Part shown: piece after piece, positions 44,346 through 54,939 of the stretch
Position numbering within the stretch: position 1 is the first letter of the stretch
How the letters are laid out: every line of letters starts with the position of its first letter
Assembly (NCBI RefSeq): GCF_017591425.1
Contig: NW_024465751.1
Span: forward strand, 7,688,001 to 7,752,000
Direction of reading: 5' to 3'
DNA length: 64,000 bases
DNA from: Ochotona curzoniae
Taxonomy: Eukaryota > Chordata > Mammalia > Lagomorpha > Ochotonidae
Translations under genes and position numbers: made by a program
Notes under the pieces: generated by a model
The model's input: the letters and a program-made list of their open reading frames with translations, nothing else
What the model was told of the DNA's origin: nothing
The model's database searches: none

Positions 44346-44670
44346 GGGCTGGCGTGATGGGGTAATAGGCTACTCCTCTACCTACAGGTGTTTACCCGCC
44401 CTACGAACCCCAGTTCATGTCCTGGCTGCTTTATTTCCCATTCAGCTCTCTGCTTATGGCCTGAGAAAGCAGTAGAGGCTGGCCTAAAGCCTTGGAACCC
44501 TGCATCTACATAGGAAACCCTGAAAGACCTTTCTAGCTCCTGGCTTTGATTGGTTCATCTCTGGCTATTGTAGCGATATGAGGAGTGAACCCATGGATGG
44601 AACACCTCTGTTTCTCCTTCCCTCTCTGTAAAATTTGTCTTTCAAATAAAAAAAAATAATTTAGAAAAAA
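44346..44670 (+). mobile_element. C-SINE, plus strand, with target-site duplication
   Basis: 'gggctggcgtgatggggtaa', 'cagctctctgcttatggcct', 'tagctcctggctttgattgg', 'tttgtctttcaaataaaaaa'. Flanked by caatttcactagctca (44330-44345) and caattgcactatctca (44671-44686), a 16-bp duplication with two mismatches. Confidence 0.94.
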
Positions 44671-44686
44671 CAATTGCACTATCTCA

Positions 44687-45469
44687 AAATGTTCTTGGAA
44701 TGAAAGACTTCCACCTTACTGGATAGTTGCCAATGAGTTTATGGTCCGTTAGTTGCAGATTAGGGTCTAACATTGCAGATACCAGATTCACAGGGACAGG
44801 ATTAGGGTGAGGCCCGTAAAACCAAGTTACACAAATAGAAATTTGGATCCTGTCTTTATTTTTAAAATGTGATAATTTGTCCATCATTTTTATCTTAATT
44901 TTAACTTTTAAATATTATATTAAATTTTTACTTATCTTGATAACTGGAGAGTTTTTATATCCCTTAAATTCAGTTCCCAAGTTTGATACCTTGTCATCTA
45001 TTATTCCCAGCAGTAACTATGTTGTGATTCCTACAAGAATGTGTTGGAATAGTTGCATAGATCGTAAGCTCTCAGAAACAAATTAGACTGCCCAGAGCCA
45101 GCATGAAGCTGCCACTGGGCCCACTCAAAATCAACTACCTCTATATTATATATCTTTTGTTCCCCTCAGGCCACAAGCAGAAATAAGAAAAGCAATCATA
45201 ATATTTTGTTGTCTTTTGCCCACACAGTCCTCATCAGAAAGACTTTGCTTGGCTGAGGCAAGTCTTCTCCTGCAGGACTTCTGCAGTCCGGAGTCCCTCC
45301 TGCTAGTATGAACTTCATCTCCTCCACCAACGTGAGTCCTTCACTAAACTCCATAGGTGCTGTCAAGAGGGCTTTAACAAGTTTTTACTGAAACTTGTTA
45401 ACTTTGGATTCTAGGGGTTTGTCTTGATGATTTTAGAACCATCTGAAACAAAAAAGACAATTTTTACTT
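44687..45469. other. Unassigned sequence with an 11-bp hairpin
   Basis: About 780 bases, AT-rich from 44830 to 45000. The only structure I see is the inverted repeat at 45374-45401. Confidence 0.45.
45374..45401. repeat. Perfect 11-bp inverted repeat with 6-base loop
   Basis: ttaacaagttt (45374-45384), loop ttactg, aaacttgttaa (45391-45401). The arms are exact reverse complements. No T-run or gene end follows, so a terminator function is not supported. Confidence 0.92.
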
Positions 45470-45804
45470 TTTTTTTTTTAAAGATTTATTTTTATTATTT
45501 TTTCATTGGAAAGGCGGATATACAGAGAGGAGAGACAGAGAGGAAGATCTTCCGTCCAATGATTCACTCCCCAAGTGAGCGCAACGGGCCGATACTATGC
45601 CGATCCGAAGCCAGGAGCCTCTTCCGGGTCTCCCACGCAGGTGCAGGTTCCCAAAGCTTTGGGCCGTCCTTGACTGCTTTCCCAGGCCACAAGCAGGGAG
45701 CTGGAAGGGAAGCGGGGCTGCCGGGATTAGAACCGGCGCCCATATGGGATCCCGGGGGTGCAAGGCGAGGACCTTTAACCACTTGCGCCACCGCGCCGGG
45801 CCCT
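45470..45804 (-). mobile_element. Young full-length C-SINE, minus strand
   Basis: Read on minus it starts gggcccggcgcggtggcgca, followed by A-box tggcgcaagtgg and B-box-like ggttctaatcc of its tRNA-derived RNA polymerase III promoter, then a body with 'gcttgtggcctgggaaagca', 'gtgggagacccggaagaggc' and 'tccgcctttccaatgaaaaa', and an A-rich tail. Perfect 14-bp duplications gacaatttttactt flank it (45456-45469 and 45805-45818). It keeps many CpG sites that are mutated in every other copy here, so it is the youngest insertion in the window. Open frames across it are incidental. Confidence 0.98.
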
Positions 45805-45999
45805 GACAATTTTTACTTAAAATTACGTAATCAGGTTTTCTACACCCAGAAATTTCTTTACATTCTCAATGATTTTAAACCATTGGAAACTCCCAAAATA
45901 AAAAATTTTTAAATAAAATTTAACAAAGTTTCTGTGCCTTCACATATTTCTTAAGACTACTACATGAGCCTGATAACAGATACATATTTACCTATTGCT

Positions 46000-46560
46000 G
46001 TATAACATGTTAACACAGATTTAGAGTTTTAAAGGCAAACATGTTTTCTCACCACTTGTGTGGATCCTGAGTTCAAGCATGTGTAAACAGATTTTCTGCT
46101 TAAGGCCTCACCAGGCTGTGATCCAATGGGCTGTGTTCTCATCTGGAGCCTCAGCTGAGGAACAACCATGTCCAAGTTTATTCAGATTGTTAGCAGCGTA
46201 TGGCTCTTCCACTGGACTACAGGGTAGATGGCGTCTTAGGGTTAGCTAGCCACCAACAGGTCCTTGTCATGTTGGCTTCCCTAGCACAGCAGCTCGTGTC
46301 ATCAAGTCCACAAGGAGATCTCAGGTAATAGAGTCTAATAAAATATAACCAAGCCACAAGAGCTGTATCCCCTTGCCTCTGCCACACTTTTTGGGTCAGT
46401 CAATCAAAGGAAGGGAAGTAGGGTAATGGCATGAGAATCAGACTTAAGGCACATGGGGGTTACCATGAAGTCGGTCCACAACTAGGAGTCTCCTTTAAAC
46501 TTTACCAACTGTATCTCACCTTTGCACCAGGATGCTGTCACCAGAGATGGTGACACCGTC
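46000..46560 (-). mobile_element. Ancient LTR-like repeat, family not named
   Basis: Order of landmarks: 'ttgctgtataacatgttaac', 'tgtgtggatcctgagttcaa', 'aggcctcaccaggctgtgat', 'ttctcatctggagcctcagc' with 'tgaggaacaaccatgtcc', and 'ttgggtcagtcaatcaaagg' match a frequent old mammalian repeat (gtgggtcagg ... ctcatctggaggctc ... aagctcactca). Probably LTR-derived; non-coding. Confidence 0.5.
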
Positions 46561-46727
46561 ATTCTCCTGTCCCATCACAAGGAAGGGAAAGGACATAGCC
46601 CCAGTTACAACCACATCTCAGCTCCAGCAAGAATGTCATGTCCTTTCACTCACGTGTTTTTATCTTGGGAATTCTGGTGACGTTTAACAATTTAATTCTA
46701 CAATGGTTTCATGTTTATTTTTTAATA

Positions 46728-47010
46728 TAAAACTGTTTTTTAAATTTGTATGTATTTATTTGCGAGTCACAGACACACACATGAAAAGTAATCTTGTCTA
46801 CTGGCTTTTTCTGCCAAACTGCCACAATAGCTCGGCTGGGCCAGGGCTGAGGCTAGTATCCCATGTGGATGGCAGAGACTCAAGTACTTGAGCCATGGCT
46901 GCTGCCTCCTAGGCCATGCATCGGAAGTAAGTTGAGATCTGGATTTGGACCCTGACGGTATAAGGTTGAATGCAACATCTTAAACTGCCAAGCTAAATGC
47001 CTGTTTCTAA
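46728..47010 (-). mobile_element. C-SINE, minus strand, strongly diverged
   Basis: 'atttatttgcgagtcacaga', 'gccacaatagctcggctggg' with 'ccagggctgaggctag', 'tatcccatgtggatggcaga', 'caagtacttgagccatggct' and 'catcttaaactgccaagcta' follow the antisense C-SINE. One of the oldest copies here. Confidence 0.75.
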
Positions 47011-47514
47011 CAAGATGCTTACAGGTTAGATCACTTTACGCCTCTTGCCATAGTGTCTTCAAGTGCCCTTGCATTTAAAAAGATGTGCCCGTATTTTTCT
47101 TTTTTCATAAGGAAGTGCACACCTCTGCTTGAGAAAGATGATGTGAACTGCATTCGGCCTAGGGTTGTCTGCTGAGTGAACTCACAAACAATCTATTTAC
47201 AAAAATCACTCAGGATCCTCCTGGGCTAAAGAAAAGCCATCCAGTCCTTGCTTGTCTCTGCTGCTCATAGACATTTCCCACGTTCAACAAAAACCCGTCC
47301 TAAGAAGTTGGCATTTGATTGACTCACATTCTGCTAAACTCTTTTTCAACAATAACATTCAGTTCGATTTTCACTATGATGCTTCAAGATGATGGCTCAG
47401 GGTTTCTCATTTGCTTACCATCAGAATCCACTTCACTGTGATCCCAGCCACCCAAGGCAGACATCCCTACCTCTGTGACCACACTTTGTGAAACTCCCTT
47501 GCAGGTGTGAGCGA
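47011..47514. other. Unassigned sequence
   Basis: No repeat or gene recognised; it may include the decayed start of the LTR that follows. Confidence 0.4.
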
Positions 47515-48235
47515 GTCCTGCTTATTTTTTTCTAATGAATGGAATCTGGCACAAGCAATGGGACATCACATCCAGGATAAGAATACAAAAGAATACAACT
47601 TGGGTCTTGTGCTCTCACCTGCTCCATATGACAAAGCCAGTGTCATGTTGTGAGACATTCCACAGAGAGGCCCACATGGAAAGTATTCAATCAACAGAGA
47701 CCCACTCCTGTCAACCAATCACTTCTGAGTGTTCTAGAAGCAGCCTCTATGCACTGGCCTTGTGAGAGTTGCATCTTCATGACAAACCTAGAGCCAGAGG
47801 ACCCAGCTGATGTCCTGCACCCAGAAAAGCTGTAACTCACTACATAATGCTGTTTTTAAAAAGCTTTAGTTATTTTTTATTGCAAAAGAAAATATACAGA
47901 GAGAAAGATCTTCCATCTGCTGGTTCACTTCCCAAGAGGCTGCACTGGCCAGAACTGAATCTGAAGCCAGGAGCTTCTTCTGGGTCTCCCACATGGGTGC
48001 AAAATCCCAAGGCTTTGGACCATCCTCTACTGTTTTCCCAAGCCACAAGTAGAGAGCTGGATGGGAATTGGAGCATCCCAGACATGAATCAGTGCCCATA
48101 TGGGATCCCAGTGCATGCAAGGCAAAGGTTTAGGCACTAGGTTATCTTGCCTGGCCCTACATAATGCTGTTTTAAGCCATTAAATGTTGAAGTGATTTAT
48201 AACACAGCATTATATAACCAATAGAGTTTCCTATA
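47515..48235 (+). mobile_element. MLT1-type MaLR LTR, sense, split by a C-SINE
   Basis: 'gagttgcatcttcatgacaa' with 'acctagagccagaggaccca' and 'gctgatgtcctgcaccc', then after the SINE 'ctgttttaagccattaaatg' and 'cagcattatataaccaatag', match the 3' part of MLT1-type LTRs. Non-coding solo LTR. The left limit is uncertain. Confidence 0.65.
47857..48156 (-). mobile_element. C-SINE nested in the MLT1-type LTR, minus strand
   Basis: 'ttccatctgctggttcactt', 'agcttcttctgggtctccca', 'ttcccaagccacaagtagag' and 'gtgcccatatgggatcccag' run antisense. Perfect 17-bp duplications ctacataatgctgtttt flank it (47840-47856 and 48157-48173). Confidence 0.97.
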
Positions 48236-49454
48236 TAGATTGTGCTCCATATTTGAGAAAGCACCATGGCTTGGAGTCAGTATTTCAACGGAACAGGTGG
48301 GCCCAGGGTGAAAGCACGTGGCTCCAAAGATGCCTGGTGTACCTGGAGCTTGTGTCAGAACCCATGAAGTCAGAAACTGAAACAGAAGAAAGCAGAAGAC
48401 TTAGAATAACTTCACTAAGATCTACAAGAGTCATTAGGAGGCAAAATGACCTTGCTTTAGTGCAAATGCAATTGAACAAGGTGGCATAGAACATAATACA
48501 ATCCTGGTTGAAGTGGAAAATCCCAATCCCAACAGTACCCACACCATTCTTACCTGCAAGAGCCTTTAAAGCAAGGCTGCAGACATAGGTACAGAGGGCT
48601 AGGGCTGGTGGAGAAATGAGTAAACACTTTCAGTGTCCATGCCCATGCACACACAAATCATCCCCCGGGACTTCCAGAAAGAACCAGGGAGAGATGCTTG
48701 CCAAGGGAATCATGACATCAGGTAAGGGACTGCCACATGGGAAGCGTAAAGCAACAAAAATGTTTATTAATAACTGTTGAAATGGAAGATGTAACGGACA
48801 CTCTAACCTTCATCCTCTCCCCCAAACTCTGGGGTCCTCAGGGACTTGGGAATGTGAACTTTTCCTTCTCCTACAGTACTCCTACAGTACTTCTCCTGCA
48901 GTGCACACACCAACACAACCTCTTGCAAAGAGGCTCAGAGAGGGAAAAAGATGTAAAGGAAGATGCTGTGTCTTTCCTAGGTTGAGATTTAAGTATAAAT
49001 AAGCTTAAGTTTACTCTTCAAGTCTTGCCTGTGAAGAGCCTGCAAGATCAGCTGTAGGTACAGGACTGTTTAGTACTGCATAGGGCAAACACCAACCAGC
49101 CACCTCCCCATCCTCACATCACAGCCAGATCCTACCCAAAATTGTTCTAGAGTACAACCTCAAAGCCCTCACTGGCTGGACCCATTCTCAAGCTCTTAGT
49201 TAGTGACCATTTCTGAACACTGGAGGCAGGAGAAAGCATCAATTCATTGTAAGCCATTTCTGAAATCATTACTAATGCTTTCTGAAGCCACTAGGCAGCA
49301 GGGTGTGTTGTTGTACTGCACTAGCAAACACACCTTCAACCTATGGCTGGTGCCCAGCTCTTGAGAGACATTCTACTAAAGAAACAGCACAAGGACCATT
49401 TTCCAAAAGGTCAGGTGCAGGACTGATGGGAAGTAGAGGGACAACTGAGAAAGA
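48236..49454. other. Mostly unassigned, 1.2 kb
   Basis: 'caccatggcttggagtcagt' near 48262 is a probable MIR head fragment. 49300-49370 has a faint C-SINE head resemblance ('aacctatggctggtgcccag'). No gene recognised. Confidence 0.4.
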
Positions 49455-49690
49455 AAACTAGATGAGGAATCAAAAGTCTCGAGTTCCGGTTCTAACTCTA
49501 TCAAGACCCACCAGCTGTGTGCACTGAATGAAATCATTTCCTCTTTTGCAGAGTGGAATTAATGATAAATGCATTTCTGACGTCATACTGTTATTATGAA
49601 ACTCAAATTACAGAAGCTGAGTGACAGCCTTGTAATATGTGAGGCTATAGATCAAGGAATGGGTTGTAATCAACATCATCATCATCATCC
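49455..49690 (+). mobile_element. MIR SINE, sense
   Basis: 'gagttccggttctaactcta' with 'tcaagacccaccagctgtgt', 'atttcctcttttgcagagtg' and 'actgttattatgaaactcaa' follow sense MIR. A (CAT)5-type run (49674-49688) lies at its end. Confidence 0.7.
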
Positions 49691-50149
49691 TTACTGCCAA
49701 TAAAAGTTCAAATGCATCAGCCAAAGCCCAGCCAGCTAAACAGAAACCACTCCAAGTATTTGCAACATGGAAAATGGAAGACAACAAGGAAGTAGTGAGA
49801 GAGCCCAAGCACAGATCAGAATAGGAAGTCATTTCTACCCCAGCTGGCAGGACAAAGCAAGTCACAGTCCCTCCCGTAAGAAGCTGAGACACACGTTGGA
49901 GGAATGACCAAGGACGAGATGCACAGCAGGAGAACTCCCCTACTCTCACCTTTCCCAAGACCCTTTCATTCCTGCCAACGCCTCCCTCGGGCTGCACCCA
50001 GCAGGGAGACGGCTGACACAAGAGTGGATCTGGAGTCAGGAAGAGTTGGACTAAAGTAGCCCTCTTTGCAGCGAGAAGTGCAATAGCACACTAGAAATGA
50101 AAGTAGCATGACCAACATTCCAAAGAGCCCAAAGTCAAAGGAGCACAGA
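49691..50149. other. Unassigned sequence
   Basis: About 460 bases with nothing recognised. Confidence 0.45.
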
Positions 50150-50275
50150 ATTCACCGATTCCAACCTCGTGTTGTCGATATGAGGCCCCCAAAGAGGAAA
50201 GTAAGGAGAACTATTCCCAAGACCGCGACTCCCTGTGCCTAGGACAGCCCAGAACCCAGCGTCAGGATTCCAAGA
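50150..50275 (-). mobile_element. Possible MIR fragment, antisense
   Basis: 'gatatgaggcccccaaagag' with 'gaaagtaagga' and 'cccagaacccagcgtcagg' loosely follow the antisense MIR core (gaggcccagagaggttaagtga ... gaacccaggtc). Confidence 0.4.
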
Positions 50276-52059
50276 TACCACAAGTAACTTTGCCACAATC
50301 AGTACAGGCTCTTTAACTTGGCTAGGGGGTATGTTCCACTGGTTGATTTCTAGGACAGTTATTTGGGTCTCAGGCTTATTTTTTCAATAGGAACAAGGCC
50401 ATTCAGGAGGAGTGTGCTCCTAGACTAGCTATAGGATGCTTACTAAAAGAACACCATAGTATTCTAAATTAATAACGAATCAAGGGCTGACCAACATCTT
50501 CCTTTCAGGACAGAGAAAGACAGAATCATCCCCACATCCCCACACCAGAAAGCATGCTCTGACATGCCGGGTCTCCCTTCCTCACCACATCCTTTCCTCA
50601 CAATTGCAGAGTTGGCCACCAGCAGGTGCACCTGGAAGGCAGGAAGCAGTGCTACTTACCCTTTTGCAACTCTGTTCCTTACTAGACTCCTAGTCTCTGG
50701 CGCAGTCCAACCCTGAGCTTGCCACCCAGGACCATCACCACCCCCACTCCACCTCACCCCCTACCCTGAGAGAGCATGAAATTAGTTATCTTCAGTGTGA
50801 CATGAGGAGAAGTCAGGGTCATCATGCAGTAATTGCGCATTTGGGAAATAAAATTTAAATCCCTCTCATTTTCTACTGTAAGTGAAAGAAAGTAGAGTTT
50901 GTACAGACCCTGAAATATTACTCTTGGTAGGTGAGGACTTAGGACAATGTGAGACAGGAATGGGCATGCTGAGAATCTGCCACCACATGACACCTGTCCT
51001 CCTTGGAAGAGGTGTGTGTGTGTGTGCGTGCCACAGATTTTCCTCTGGTTGTCAGAAATTCCCACACATCTCCCCAATTTTGATTCTTGAGTTTTAAATA
51101 TTTTAAACATGCTACTTTCCCTTGAGCAGCTCTAACTTCAGCAAGTCAACCAGCCCCTCAAAAGAAAAACTAGCCAGGGATTCAAACAAGAAAAAAGGAG
51201 AATAAAAAGCAATAAGGTTCCTGGGAACTTAAAAAAAATGCAACTTGGTGGTGACTGCAGAAATGGAAACCAAAGTGTATTTCCTGCCCTGTAACTCAGA
51301 GTTCAGATACTTGCTTGCCCAAACACTGAAGCCACCTCTTCGTCTAAGGCAATAGGCAACTAAGGTTCACATTGCCTTGACAACATTCACGCTCCAGTGC
51401 CCTCAGCGGTGCCCTGCTGAGGCAGGAGTGATTGTCCCTGTGCCTTCCCTCACCCTGGCCCATGTGCCCATCTCATTCAGTTGGTGACATCAGGACATTT
51501 CGCATGTAGCAAGTCCCGTTCCCATCAGCAAGCGTGTCTTCAGAGCTCCCCGCAGCTGTGCAGTGCTTCCATTAGAGTCAATCTCTTCTCCTACTCTGTA
51601 TCATGGCAGACATCTTCAAAGCCACAAGGTCCTAACTGGGTTACAGGAAGTCCTGCTCCCCAGGCACCGTGCATCTTGTCTGAACACATTGTAGAACCCC
51701 AACTTAACCTCCAAAGGACTCAAGAAGCAATGGATTGAAAGGACGAACATCACTCTCACATAGAAAGCAAGTATTTACTTGAATCAGGAGAAAATTCTAT
51801 TCCCGTTTGGACACCTGTTAGGTTAACCTTAGGCTTGAGTTCAAGAAAGAGCTGAGTCTAGCAAAGATCAGAGTTTGGCTTGCACCTCTGCAGCTCACCC
51901 CACGCTGGGCACGTCCTAACCTCAACCACACCTGTGAGGAGGAACTGAGACAAAGACCAGCATGTGAGAATGCTCCATGCATCTTAGTTGTGATGACCAA
52001 ATACATTGTCATGGTCAGGCAGTGCTACAATAAAGGTGAAAACCAAATTTTAGGGACCA
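50276..52059. other. Unassigned sequence, 1.8 kb
   Basis: A short (GT)n run at about 51013-51027 is the only repeat seen. No exon, RNA gene or transposon recognised; a good place to look for conserved elements. Confidence 0.45.
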
Positions 52060-52420
52060 GAGTTGGGTGATGTAGCATCAAGAATTAACCTGGCACATGG
52101 AATGTCCACATTTCCTATACGAGTGCTAGGTTAGAACCCTGGCTACTCCAACTTCTGATCCAGTTTCCTGCTAAATTGTCTGGGAGGAAGTAGATGATGG
52201 CCCATGTATTAAGTACCTGCAGGTCATGTGGGAAACCCAGACGGCTTCCTGGGACCTAGCTTGGGCCTGACCAGCCCGCGGTGTTGCAGACATTTTGGGA
52301 ATTGACCAAATATTAAACAGAAGACTTTTTCTCTCTTCCCCCACCTCCCTCTCTCAGTGTGTGTGTTGGGGGGGGGGTGTCTATGACTATTCCTTTCATA
52401 GAAATAAATCTTATTTTCAA
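52060..52420 (+). mobile_element. C-SINE, plus strand
   Basis: 'gagttgggtgatgtagcatc', 'ctgatccagtttcctgctaa', 'gcaggtcatgtgggaaaccc', 'gaatagaaataaatctta'-like end and a CT/GT-rich tail region with an 8-G run (52370-52377). Full-length order, old. Confidence 0.88.
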
Positions 52421-52454
52421 GAGCAAATTTTAACTATTTATATGTCACTAAAAA

Positions 52455-52545
52455 TATGCTCTCAAGACCTATTAGTACCTATTAGATACTGAGTAAAAGC
52501 TTATTGAATGAGTGGATGAATGAATCAATCAATGAGAAATAAGAG
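52455..52545 (+). mobile_element. L2 3' tail fragment, sense
   Basis: 'gatactgagtaaaagcttat' with 'tgaatgagtggatgaatgaa' resembles the L2 terminus (tgctcaataaatgtttgttgaatgaatga). Confidence 0.5.
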
Positions 52546-52899
52546 AAGCAGGAGGAGAGGAGGAGTGAAGCATGGAAGGGAAACAGGTGCTTGGCTGAAA
52601 GTCAGAAGGTAAGCAGGACAGGCACTCATCACTTGTCAGGTGAGGGACCAAATTCAATTTACCAGGGGATTACTTCTGCAGTGTTCCATTATATCCTGCA
52701 GGTGGTGCTGCTGAGTTAAGAAGAAACCTGTTTTTCCACAACCTCTTTCTCGGCTGCCAAGTCTGTATTTATAGCTGATCCGAATTAGGGAAATCACTTA
52801 CTTGTTTCTGAAAATGCCTGAGGCAGTAAACGAATCCCTCCATTTCCTTTCTTGTCTACACGGCCTCTTCCAAAACCACTGAAGCACCAATGTGGGGAG
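52546..52899. other. Unassigned sequence
   Basis: 'atcctgcaggtggtgctgct' at 52694 is a poor CTCF-like match (two core mismatches). Nothing else recognised. Confidence 0.4.
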
Positions 52900-53080
52900 G
52901 CAGCTGGTCCCATTTCCAGCTGGTGACCTTGGACAAAGGCACTTGCCACCTTGGGCCCTTTTTTGTAGTATGAACACAGAAGGTAGTAATTCTGGTTCCC
53001 TGGGAGGGCCGGGAAGACTAAGTGATCACATCCACTGTGGGGCATTGTGCCTGGCACCTGCTGGGCATTCCAGAAGGGAT
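52900..53080 (+). mobile_element. MIR SINE, sense
   Basis: 'ccagctggtgaccttggaca' with 'aaggcacttgccacc', then 'ggcattgtgcctggcacctg' with 'ctgggcattcc', follow sense MIR. Confidence 0.65.
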
Positions 53081-53429
53081 AGCTGCCTTTCCTCACCTGC
53101 TTTTCATTCACGTGGGTATGTGAATAACATTAGAGGAGAAATTAGCAGCGTGACGGGGAAGCTTTCCAAGGAGAACTCACTGAGGTAGGACAGCACTGGA
53201 TGGAAGAGGAGGAGGATGAGTTGCAAGCACTGGGCCATCGCACAACTCTCCCCGCCTGCCTGTTATGGCTACATCCACTGAGCCTCCAAGTCCACCTTGC
53301 CATTTCCTCTGTGACAATAGTCATTTGCTCCTGCTGTACGCCGTCCATAAACCCTGGTGTCACACATTTTAAGTGGATGAGTGGATAGGTGACTGCACAA
53401 TGCTGGCATTCCCTCAATCTCTCACTAGT
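53081..53429. other. Unassigned sequence, possibly old L2
   Basis: It may be the upstream part of the L2 that ends at 53525, but similarity is too weak to call. Confidence 0.35.
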
Positions 53430-53525
53430 TCTCTTAAGTGCATCCATAATGTCCAGCTGTCCCCTGTCTGTATTTGCATATTAGCCCCACCACGTGGTAT
53501 GTGCTCAACAAATGCTTGCTTTGTG
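53430..53525 (+). mobile_element. L2 LINE 3' end, sense
   Basis: 'cccctgtctgtatttgcata' with 'ttagccccaccacgtggtat' and 'gtgctcaacaaatgcttgct' is the sense L2 terminus. Confidence 0.7.
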
Positions 53526-53544
53526 GAAGATCAGTTTCAACTAT

Positions 53545-54110
53545 ATGCATTATGCATCTGCTGTGCATCAGGCACTCGACTAAAAGTCAGAGATGCAAAC
53601 ATCCAGGAGGGCACATCCAATGTGTGCAAGGCTCACATTCTGAAAACACAAGAAGGGCAGGAGCACACAGACAGCAGGTGCCTCCCCACCCGAGACTCGG
53701 CGTTCTAGGCTTTCTCCTTCATCATCTCCTCCAAGTCCCAACGAGGTGGATGGTGGGATTAGTGCCATTTTTACAGGTGGGAAAATAGAGGCTTAGATGG
53801 GAAAGCTGGTACAGGGTGGCAGCGCCTGACTGAAAACCGTGTGTCTGGAGAGAATCTCTGCCACGCCTGCGTGGACACATTAGTGACAGACATGTGCGCT
53901 CAATGAGGGCAAGTAAGAGACAGAGGTGGCAGCTGAGGAAGACTTCCGAGGGCTGGTGTGAAGGAAGACACAAACGGGCACCATACAGGACCAGTGGCAG
54001 GATGGGGGAAGGAGCATCCAGCGAGAAGGCTGGGTTCCACATCTTGCAGAAAGGTGGTAGTGAGGATGCCAGAGCCCTGGGCTGCTCTCTGCCTGGGAAG
54101 GGCCATGCTG
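53545..54110 (-). mobile_element. L2 LINE, antisense, interrupted by a MIR
   Basis: 'tgcatctgctgtgcatcagg' with 'cactcgac' (53558) is the antisense L2 3' end, and 'cacatccaatgtgtgcaagg' with 'ctcacattct' follows in order. After the MIR at 53700-53845, the deeper part resumes with 'gaggaagacttccgagggct' and 'gggggaaggagcatccagcg'. Confidence 0.6.
53700..53845 (-). mobile_element. MIR SINE fragment within L2, antisense
   Basis: 'ggattagtgccatttttaca' with 'ggtgggaaaatagaggctta' is the antisense MIR core. Confidence 0.75.
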
Positions 54111-54119
54111 GGTCCTGAT

Positions 54120-54180
54120 CAGGACTCATCCAACATTCACCAAACACCGATCATTTGCCAGGCAATTTATAATAAACACC
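54120..54180 (-). mobile_element. L2 3' end fragment, antisense
   Basis: 'catccaacattcaccaaaca' with 'ccgatcatttgccaggca' matches the antisense L2 terminus. It is a second L2 insertion next to 53545-54110. Confidence 0.5.
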
Positions 54181-54194
54181 CATGGTGCAACGAG

Positions 54195-54425
54195 ACACAG
54201 TGAAACAGGCTGGCTTTTTCTTGGGTTCAAATCTCACCTCCATTCTTCACTAGCTGTGTGAGTAATGAGGTATTTGACCCCCTCTGTGCCTCAGTTTCTT
54301 CCCCAGTAAAACAAGAACATTGAATGTCAACCATCTCCTAAGACTATTTGTCAAGTGGATTAATTCCTCTGAAGGGTTTAGGACACAGCCTCATAGACAG
54401 GAAGCGCTCGACAAATGCCAGGAAC
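54195..54425 (+). mobile_element. MIR SINE, sense, near full length
   Basis: 'gggttcaaatctcacctcca' with 'ttcttcactagctgtgtgag', 'cctctgtgcctcagtttctt', then 'ctcatagacaggaagcgctc' with 'gacaaatgcc' run through the whole sense MIR. Among the best-preserved MIRs in the window. Confidence 0.88.
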
Positions 54426-54849
54426 CACGTGTCTCGTGTCTGTGCTACCGTGGTGTGTGTCCTCAGTGAACCCTGACAAGGGGACAGGCTCTTGTTGAGA
54501 GATGAGTGAGATCAGAGGCCCTGAACTCTGGTGGGTCAGGGTCTTCTAAGGCTGAGGAAGAAGCGAAGATAAGAATGTAATATGGCAGCTGTATTAACAA
54601 TCGTCATTATCACCTAAGAAGATCTACTGTCCGTGGTGCAACTCATGGGTGCTAGACCATGGTATGAAGCTCGGTGCATGGTTGATCCATACCACAAAGC
54701 CTCAGAGAGGCAGTTCTTGTCTCCGCACACTGAAGAAACACAAGGTCCCTGCATGCAGGGTGAGGCTGGAGTACCAACAGGTGCATGAGAGCGCAAAGGA
54801 CTGAAGTTTACAAGTGTGTGAGCTGGGAGGGCCCTCAGAGGAGATGAAG
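54426..54849. other. Unassigned sequence
   Basis: About 420 bases with nothing recognised. Confidence 0.4.
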
Positions 54850-54935
54850 AAGTCTGGGCTGAGAAGGAGAAAGGCTTCGAGACAGAGGAAAGAGCACATG
54901 GTGCCAAAGCATGTGTGATGAGGCAGGTGTAGGGC
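54850..54935 (-). mobile_element. L2 fragment, antisense
   Basis: 'gagacagaggaaagagcaca' with 'tggtgccaaagcatgtgtga' with 'tgaggcagg' resembles the antisense L2 'gcagagggaacagcatgtgcaaaggccctgaggcagg' block. Confidence 0.5.
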
Positions 54936-54939
54936 ATTC

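Noticed and set aside
45710..45804. tRNA-like sequence with A and B boxes
   Set aside because: It is the head of a C-SINE with target-site duplications, not a tRNA gene; the cloverleaf is degenerate and the SINE body follows directly.
45424..45912. 162-codon plus frame and several minus frames
   Set aside because: They lie across the young C-SINE, which is Pol III-derived and non-coding.
50612..50640. CTCF-like 'ggccaccagcaggtgcacct'
   Set aside because: One base is missing in the core relative to the consensus spacing; a poor match.
52690..52715. CTCF-like 'cctgcaggtggtgct'
   Set aside because: Two mismatches at constrained positions.
53474..53788. Cys-rich frame of 104 codons
   Set aside because: It crosses an L2 end and an antisense L2/MIR boundary; frame is not coherent.
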